25,764 bases of DNA from Parvularia atlantis (Eukaryota; Opisthokonta; Rotosphaerida): contig CALSCO010001120.1 of assembly GCA_943704415.1 (NCBI GenBank), positions 1 to 25,764 of the forward strand, in the 5' to 3' direction. Below are positions 17,501 through 24,138 of the stretch, piece by piece. Every line of letters starts with the position of its first letter. Position 1 is the stretch's first letter. Made by a program: the position numbers and the translations under genes. Under the pieces are notes generated by a model. That model did no database searches and was not told the DNA's origin. It saw only the letters and a list, made by a program, of their open reading frames with translations.

Positions 17501-19341
17501 TCGTCCAACAGGTGAGCGTCGTGGTTGAAGCGCCCGACGTTGAGCGACGCCGTCGTGACCCAGGAGCCGGCGCCACCGTCATTGGTGAAGATCGCCGCCG
17601 ACGTGAGGCCGATGCGCGGACTTGGGTTGTTCGCGCCGCCAGCAGACAGGGCACGCCCGTCCTTCAGGAGGGTCAGGGTGTGCCGAGACGTGCTGAACGG
17701 TACAGCCGTACCCGCGCTCCACGTCTGAGTGGTCGGGGAGTAGATGAGGGTGGTTGCCAGGATGCTGCCGGTGTCGAAACCGCCAGTGATGAGCACGCGA
17801 CCGTCTGTTAGGAGCACAGCGCCGTGGTAGTAGCGGCCGACGCCAAGCAGATCGCCGCCCGGCACGGCTGAGACGGTGTTGGTGCTCGCAGTGTACAGGT
17901 ACGTGATTTTGTTGACGGTAGTGTAGACGCCGCCGGAGAAGAGCACTGATTCACCGTCGCTCAGGAGCGTCGCCCGGTGACTGCGCAGCTGGGCCGCCGC
18001 CGTTGTGCCCGTCACATTGGTCAAGGTCTCGGTAATCGGGTTGTAGATTGCGGCGGTGTTGATACCGCTGCCGAAGCCGATGAGGATGTTGCCGTTGCCG
18101 AGAAGCGTGGCCGTGAACCCCCAGCCGAGCCGGGCGTAGTAATCGTTGCCGGCGAGCAGCCACGCAGGCTTGAACGTGCCCCCAGTCGTTGGCGATGTGG
18201 TGGGCACCTCAGAGGGCGCGTCCGTGGGCAACTCCACAGCGACGTAGGTGAAAATCTCAGTCGCCTTGAGATGGGAGAAGGTAGAGTCGTAGCCACCAAC
18301 CACCAGCACCTTGTCGTCGGCCAGCGCCAGAGCAATGGCGCCGTCGCGCTGGTACTGCATCGACGGCTGAACGGTCCACTGGCCCGTTGCGACGCTGTAG
18401 GTCTCCGACGAGTTGAGACGGAACATCACGTCAGGGTTGCCCTGACCACCGGCCGCGAGGATGACCGTGCTGCCCAGGAGCGGCGCGAGGATGCTCGGGG
18501 CGCCCTGGACGTTGCGGGCCGTGTTGAGCGAGCCCGTGTCCGCCCACGTGCCCTGGCTCGGATCGTAGAGCTCGCACGACGACAGTGCGATGCTGCTGAG
18601 GGTCGACAGGCCGCCGACGACGAGGACCTTGCCGTTGCTGAGGAGGATGGCGTCGTGGCGGAAGCGCGGAAAACGAAGCGCGCCGGAGGTGGCCCACGAG
18701 CCGTCCTGCGCATCGGACGTGTAGACCACGGTCACCCCCGAGCTCGTAGCGCCCGCGACGAGCACGCGGCCGTCAATGAGGCGTGTCGCCGTGTGCTGCG
18801 TGCGGGCGATGCCGTCCGCAACGCTCGGGCCGTTGCGCCACGTACCGTCCGTCGGGTCGTACAGCTCGGTCGTCGCGAGGGCGACTCCGCCAATGTCCGA
18901 TCCGCCGACGACGAGCACCGTGCCGCTTGCGAGAACGGTGGCCGTATGCAGATAGCGCGCCGTGCCCAGCGGCTGCGTGAACGTGAAGCCAGTGCCGACG
19001 TCGAACAGCTCGCAGATGTTGGTTGCGCCCACGCTGTTGATGTTGCCGCCGGCGATGAGCACGCGGCCGTCAGGGAGCAGGGAGACAGAGTGGAAGTAAC
19101 GCTCGGTGGCCACGCCCGCGGTCGACCAGCCGTTTTGCAGGTCGTACACCTCGGCGACGGGATCGCTCGTGAAGCCGCTGACGACGAGCGCACGGCCGTC
19201 CTGCAGGACGACGCCCTGGGTGACATAGTGGAACGACGCGGTGTTGCCAGCGCCGGCCCAGGACGAGCCGCTCGCGCGCGCCGTCGACGCCGCGAGGGCG
19301 AGAAGCGCCGCCGCGACGAAGACGAGCTCGCGGCCGCCCAT
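14574..19341 (-). CDS. Giant secreted protein: three 7-bladed kelch propellers, Pro-Thr linkers, Cys-rich C-terminus
   Basis: Exons 19341-15253 (4089 nt), 15190-14870 and 14810-14574 give 1548 residues. The start is the ATG before a clear signal peptide (LVFVAAALLALAASTARASG); the frame stays open 76 codons upstream, but that part has no secretory character. Three propellers at about residues 27-367, 388-742 and 807-1150 each hold seven blade cores of the type HTATLLxDGRVLVAGG (examples: YFHSVSLLPDGRVLIAGG, YYHGAVLLTDGRVLITGG, GGHSAMLLGDGRVLVAGG). They are joined by PT-rich linkers: short (about 20 residues), about 64 residues, and about 180 residues. The last about 215 residues form a separate domain with many Cys (ADHDPPT-like region then TLCCANKG, CLRARCNN, GDTCVPLTGVCYTDD, GYFGCVLKG, CEVPFGC, CYARCAGTE), probably disulphide-bonded. 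No membrane anchor is seen, so it is likely exported to the cell surface or matrix. Both introns lie in the C-terminal part only. Confidence 0.92.
15345..15885 (-). repeat. Coding minisatellite of 24-bp units (long Pro-Thr linker)
   Basis: This segment codes for the third linker of the giant kelch protein. The core is about six tandem 24-bp units near 15679-15830 (plus-strand unit GGTCGGTGCCTCGGTAGGCG plus CGTT), each encoding eight residues of the NAPTEAPT type. Diverged 12- and 24-bp variants (NPPT, DTPT, EQPT, SAPT) fill both flanks. Thr/Pro spacing every three to four residues suggests a stiff, heavily O-glycosylated stalk. Confidence 0.9.
16925..17110 (-). repeat. Second coding Pro-Thr repeat of the giant kelch gene
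   Basis: It encodes the linker between propellers 2 and 3, rich in SAPTDAPT and EQPT units. About three 24-bp units (plus-strand GCGCTGGTCGGAGCATCAGT plus AGGG) lie near 16979-17052. They differ in base sequence from the other linker, showing independent local amplification. Confidence 0.85.
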
Positions 19342-19615
19342 TCCCGCGACCTGCGACGCACACGCAACGTGAGAGAAACGCGGCGTTTCGTCGTGGGGCG
19401 CGCAGGGCGAGGCGGCGGACAGCGGCAGAGCGGGGCGCGGCGGAGCGGGGTGCGCGCGCCCAAATGAGGGTGGCGGAGCGAACGCGTGGGAGGGTGCGGA
19501 TGACAAGCGGATGACAAATTGTCCCAGGTGAGACCCACGTTTTGCGCTGAGACCCACGTGTGCGTGCAAGTCTCAATAATTTACCGCGAGCGGAGCACCA
19601 GTCTCACCCTGGCGT
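19342..19615 (-). promoter_or_regulatory. Promoter region of the giant kelch gene with two pairs of direct repeats
   Basis: Between the giant kelch ATG and the upstream gene's stop lie two direct-repeat pairs. GCGGATGACAA occurs twice head-to-tail at about 19496-19517. TGAGACCCACGT occurs at 19529-19540 and 19548-19559. The second copy completes a palindromic CACGTG (19555-19560), a bHLH/bZIP-type site. The flanking DNA is AT-richer (CAATAATTTA at 19574-19583). This looks like a regulatory block; activity is inferred. Confidence 0.5.
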
Positions 19616-20087
19616 TCACGTCTCTCGGCGCAGCGGCCGCGCCACAGCGTCCCGCACGGCGTCGAGATCGCGTCCGAGCGTGCGGCAGGCGCCTGCTTGC
19701 GTCCCGATGCGCTGCAGGGACGTCCAATGAGCGAACATAGCTCCAGTTAAGCCGTGCCGCTCCGCACCTGACCGAGCGCCCACAGCTCGCGGAGCACGAT
19801 CGCGCGCGCCGCGTGGAGCTCGCTGCGCTCGGCGGTGGCCGCGTCGATGTGCGCGCGCACGAGCTCGAGCCACTCGACGGCGCTGCTGATGGCCTCGTGC
19901 GCCCCGTCCTCGATTCGTTCTTCGTCTGCGTCGTGCAGGTCTGAGCCTCATTGTTCAGTTGCGGTACAGCACAGCGAACTGAACAGGCGGCACGGAGCTC
20001 GTCCAGCGCCGCGGCGTGCTTGGCGTGCGCGAGCGCGAGCGCGTCGTCCAGTGCCGTCTCAACGGAGCGGAGATGCGTCTCCGACAT
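19616..20087 (-). CDS. Small all-helical protein of 118 residues, unknown function, 3 exons
   Basis: Exons 20087-19985, 19925-19768 and 19711-19616 join in phase. The product is almost wholly helical with heptad-like spacing: HLRSVETALDDALALAHAKH, then ALDELRAAYEERIEDGAHEA, VEWLELVRAHIDAATAERSE, ARAIVLRELWALGQRIGTQA and LGRDLDAVRDAVARPL. No signal peptide, membrane segment or catalytic motif is present. The size and two-to-three-helix form recall small subunits of multi-protein complexes (for example BLOC-type or kinetochore-type helical subunits), but I cannot assign a family. The second intron (56 nt) has a CTTAAC branch-like motif and CTGCAG acceptor. The first has a less usual donor, GTTCAG. 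Spacing to the next gene upstream is only 90 bp. Confidence 0.68.
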
Positions 20088-20177
20088 GACGAAACGAAAC
20101 GCGCTGCAAACGCGTCTGCGACACAGACGTCTGAACTGCGTTTCAAAGCTGCGCTAAACACAAGAGAAGGAAGGCGT

Positions 20178-23100
20178 TTACTTGGCGCCCTTGGCCGCGG
20201 GCGTGGCCGAGGCCGTGCGCTCGCGCGGCGGCGAGGCGATGAGGCTGCCGCCTGACGGCTGCCGGTCGCGCTTCGTGATCGTCCCGAGGTCAAACAGCGG
20301 GTTGCTCGTCGTGTGGAACGCGATCGAGTCGTGTCGGCTCAGGTCGGCGTCGGCCGGCGACATCGGCGTCTGCGGCTCGTCTGGGCGGCGCGGCGCAGGT
20401 TAGGCGCGTGCTGGGCGTGCGTGCAGAGGACGCACTTTGGGCATTAAAGAGCGTCGGGTCAAAGATTGAGCGGTGCGCCAGCATCGGCGGCGAATCCGGC
20501 CCGGCCTTGGCGCCGCCCATATCTGCGCCGACGACGTGAGCGCACAGCAAAAAAAAAAAAAAGACCCGGCAGGGCGAGGCGCACGCACTGGCTTTGGCGC
20601 GCTCCCACTGTGCGCGGCGCCGCGTGTGGGCGGTCTCGAGCGCGATCGCGTCAAAGTCAGTGTACTTGGCGGCCTGCTCAGGGTCCTCATCCTGCACGCC
20701 AGCGAGCTCATCAGCAAGCGTCGAGAGGAGGCAGGCGGCACAAGCACCTTCTCGACGATGCTCGCGCGCGACATGGGTGTCGCGTCCAGGAACTGCGCGA
20801 GCGGCAGTGAGCGGTGCCGCTGCGGCGCGCCATACACGCACGCTATCGGCGGCGATCGACGCGGGCTTCTTGAGCGTGCCACGCACGGCAGGCATGTCGG
20901 GCACGACGTTGACGACAAAGCTGCGGTTCACGTGTCAGCCTACGAGCGCGCAGTGACCTGCCCAGCGCACCGCTCGTCCTCGCGGCTGCTGCGGCTACTG
21001 CTCCCGCTCGTGCGGCTCTGCGAGCGCGGGATCGTCGGGCTAACCTGCAGCAGCGCCGAGCGGCTGACGTCGAAGGCGCCGGCGCTCGATACCGTGCCCT
21101 GCGAGGAGCTGCGTTGCCGCGCGCCTGAGCCCGCACGCACATGCATCGCGGCAATGACGGCACACCCGCTCATCGAATTGCGGTACATGAGCCCGCTGCC
21201 GACGGCGATGGTGATGTCCTCGATGTCTGCCAAAGAGTGGTTGAGAAACACTAGGCGAGCGATGGCAGAGGCGCGCACCGTTGTCTGAGTCGGTCAGGGC
21301 GCCACCCGAGTTGCCGCTGCCGCTCGTGTTTGACGGGACGCGGTGCCGGCGTGTGGGGCGCGAGAGCGGCGACAGGCTGTCGCCGTCGTCGTACTCGGTC
21401 GCGCCGGGGATGCCGAAGAGCGGGTTCTGCGGCCCTTTGTGAGCCGCAAGGTCACTCGGGCTGCGACGCTGCGGCACAGACCTGCACGGCGAAGGCGTCG
21501 TGGCGCGCCTCAAGGTCGTCGATGTCCTCCTCGTCTGCGTCGGCACCGTCCGCCGCCTTGCGCTGTGTGCGTTTCTGCTGCGTCAGCCGCAAGCCGTTGC
21601 TTGTCACGGCGCGCACCTGCAGCTTGAGCTGCTGCGAGCGGAGCAGGAATGCGGCCTTCTTGCGCTGTGCGAGCTCCTTGCGCTCGCCGACCTTGCGCAG
21701 ACGGTCTGCGGCTCCGCGCTCCGTAAGCAGGCAACACGGCCGCGGGTGCAGGTGGCAGCCGCACCGATCGTCTCGGCTGAGATGGGCTTGCCGTCATTGT
21801 TCCTCACCGGCATAAGCTCGGCGGCCGCGGGCGGCTGCGGCAGGGTCACTGTGAGACGTCGCGCGACGGAGCAGCTCGGTGCGACAGCACACCAGCCGGT
21901 CGATCGTCTTAACGATGTTGTCGTTGAATGAGCGTAGCTTGCCAAGCTCGCGCAGCCCCGGTGAGTCGCCCGGCAGCGTCACGCCCTTGAACCTGCGCGG
22001 CCGCACGCGTCAGCCACGCGCGCGCGTGCTCGTGGTTGCGGAGGGATGCACCCGGCGCTGATCAGCTGCGGCGGGAACGAGTCGAGCGCTGTGGGCGAGT
22101 CGGACTCGCTCTCGGATGCGCTCTTCCTCCCCGGCCGACCGCGCACGACCTGCGCATGTGAGCATATCAGAGGGGCGCGTGGCACACGGCGCAGGCGCGC
22201 CTTCTGCCGGTCCTCGAAGAGCGTAAAGTACGGCAGGCGCTTCCAGAACGACGACTTTTTCTCCTGCTTGGTCTGCTCCTGCCGGTTGGCGTGCAGGCAC
22301 GTGAGAGCCAGGACGGGGGCGTGCGCGCAGACCACACCTTGCGCGCTTCGGTGCGCCCGCGCAGCGCCTCCTTCTTGGCGTGCGCAAACACGGACCGCTC
22401 GTTGACGCGCTTGAGCCGCGCGAGGATGTCGGGCGGCAGGCGCGTGTCAAACTCGCTGGCGGGCGGGGCGGTCGCGTGAGTGCGCGCACGGCGAGGCGCG
22501 CGCGAAGCGGCCGCGCACGAGGGAAACGACTTGAGCCGGCCAAACTCGAAGCGAATGACGGGCAGCGACCTGTGCGGCGCCGCGTGAGCTAACGACCCGG
22601 CGCGTAGGGAGTCCAGGGCGCACGTCGAGCGGTCCTTGTGTGACAGGCGGCGGCGGCCCGGGCGCGAGAGCACGTTGAGCGCTGCGCAGGGCGTCAGACG
22701 CAGCGCACACAAGCCGCAAGGGGGGGGGGGGGGGGGGGGTTGGCGCACCGTGCGCCTCCGACGGGCTCTTCTGCATGCCCGGTCCGCCGACGAGGTCGAG
22801 CAGCGACGTGCTCTTGAGCCGCGCGCGCGCGAGGCGCTCTTCGAAGCGCGCGTGACGCTCGGCGGCCTGGCGCGCCATCTCCTCCTGCACGCGGCGTGAG
22901 CTGCTAATCGCGGGCGAGCGCAGCGCGCACCTTGCGCCGCTCGCGCTCGTCGGCCGCGCTGCTGATCGACGTTGCCGAGCCCGAGAACGGCGACGAGAGC
23001 TTGCGGCGCGTGTCAGGCTCGGGCGCGGCGAGGAAGGTGACGAGGTCGCGTCCGCTGCGCAGCTCGCTCTCGATCAGGGTTGTGAGCTGGCGCGCATTGA

Positions 23101-23827
23101 GGCTGTGCTGGCAGCGGTCAGTGCGTCGTCAAGGCGTCGGGTGCTATGCGCACGATGCGTCTGCTTGCGGCTGTGGTTGGTCCTGCTCTTGCTGCGCCTC
23201 TGCGTGCAGCTCAGGCTCGATCGCGGGCTGCACCTGCTCTGGCGCTTGCTCAGGCTCCATCACGGGCTGCACGGACTCGATCGATGGCTGGTGCTCAGGC
23301 TCAATCACGGGCTCGATCGATGGCTGTTGCTGTCGCTCTATCGCTGAATCGACTGGCTCTGGCGTTGGCGCAGGCTCGATCACGGGCTGAACCGGCGCAG
23401 GCTCGACCACGGGCTCCGGCTGCGCGACCGAAGGCGCTTGAGGCTCGTTGAGCTCAGCAGTGCCCTGTACGTCACGCTGCTGGTCGACTGCCGCGCACTG
23501 TCCATACGCCTCCTCTGCAATCGCCGGGAGCCGCGCGCCGTCGCCCGCCGTCCGCGTCGCCGTCGCCGTCGTCCCCACTGCGGCGGCGGCATCCGCGTCG
23601 CGCGACGCGCGGCGGCGCTGCGTCGGCGGCAACGGCGGCGGGTGCGTCGGCGGCGCCTGCGTCACGGGCGCGACGAGGGCGCCGGCGCCGTCGCCCAGCC
23701 ACGACTCGCGCCGCTTCAGCCGCGGCCCGGCCGTCAGCGGCGGTCGCGGCACGGCTACGGCCGCGGGCGCCGGCGTCGCGCCGTCCGCGCCCGAGAAGCG
23801 CCGCGCCAGGTCCTTGACCTTCGCCAT
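20178..23827 (-). CDS. Large, mostly disordered protein with NPLF motifs and short coiled coils, 20 exons
   Basis: Twenty exons give 872 residues: 23827-23154, 23102-22931, 22884-22749, 22681-22624, 22569-22519, 22455-22338, 22278-22186, 22149-22052, 21992-21893, 21834-21765, 21705-21617, 21562-21482, 21426-21279, 21226-21141, 21098-20971, 20920-20842, 20792-20748, 20691-20589, 20522-20436 and 20380-20178. It starts MAKVKDLARRFSGADG. A Pro/Glu/Gln-rich tract at about 130-220 (units like EPVIEP) follows. Middle segments are basic and helical (EEMARQAAERHARFEERLAR, ERKELAQRKKAAFLLRSQQ) with folded-looking patches (LPVIRFEFGRLKSFPS, KKSSFWKRLPYFTLFEDRQK, LRELGKLRSFNDNIVKTIDR). NPLFGIPG and NPLFDLGTITKRD near the C-terminus look like repeated short linear motifs. 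I recognise no family; an adaptor or cytoskeletal scaffold is a guess. Several acceptors are ambiguous by 6 to 15 nt (at 21482 and 21563), always in frame. Confidence 0.75.
20549..20562 (-). repeat. A14/T14 homopolymer inside an intron
   Basis: On the coding (minus) strand this is a T run upstream of the acceptor of the NPLF gene's intron 18, so it can serve as a polypyrimidine tract. Its length may be uncertain in sequencing, but it does not touch the reading frame. Confidence 0.8.
22720..22739 (-). repeat. G20/C20 homopolymer inside an intron
   Basis: On the coding strand this is a C run between the GTGCGCC donor and the CTGAC branch-like motif of the NPLF gene's intron 3. It is a plausible polypyrimidine tract and a likely site of length error or strain variation. 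Confidence 0.85.
23185..23430 (-). repeat. Coding repeat region, Glu-Pro-Val/Ile units
   Basis: This is an irregular repeat in exon 1 of the NPLF gene. On the plus strand ATCACGGGCT and related words recur about every 36 to 60 bases. It encodes EPVVEP, QPVIEP, EPVIEP and QPAIEP units, an acidic, proline-rich disordered tract. Confidence 0.75.
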
Positions 23828-24138
23828 CGCGTTCCCAGCAGTTCAACGCCCAAAATAGACAACTTCGGTTTCAGAGGTGTTTGTGATGCGTTTTGCCGAT
23901 GCCGCCGATGCCGCCGATGCCGCCGATGCCGCCGATGCCGAGTGCTGCCTTTGACCACGGGCACAGGCGGGGTGCGGGGCCGAAGCGAGGTCGGCGGGGC
24001 GGCGAACGAGAGCAGACCACCGGTCAGGCACGCGACGTCAAACGAGCCTGAGGCACAAACAAACAGAGCGATCATCGCTGCGTGGCAACGGCCTCCTGTT
24101 GGTGCCGCACGTGCGTCGCGTGCCTCGTGTGCCGCCTC
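23828..24138. other. Intergenic region upstream of the NPLF gene with a 9-bp tandem repeat
   Basis: This should carry the 3'UTR of PRMT5 and the promoter of the NPLF gene, both leftward. It includes an AT-richer patch next to the NPLF ATG (CCCAAAATAGACAACTTC, about 23849-23866) and five perfect tandem copies of GCCGATGCC at 23895-23939. No gene is seen. Confidence 0.6.
23895..23939. repeat. Five perfect 9-bp tandem repeats (GCCGATGCC)
   Basis: The five copies are identical, which points to recent expansion. On the minus strand the unit reads GGCATCGGC. It is noncoding here and lies within about 115 bp of the NPLF gene start codon, so it could be transcribed in the 5'UTR or act as a promoter element. 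Confidence 0.85.

Noticed and set aside
17977-19467. A 496-codon open frame on the plus strand opposite the giant kelch gene
   Set aside because: It is the antisense of a GC-rich coding exon, has Arg/Ala-rich low-complexity content and no domain, whereas the minus strand encodes clear kelch blades with a signal peptide.
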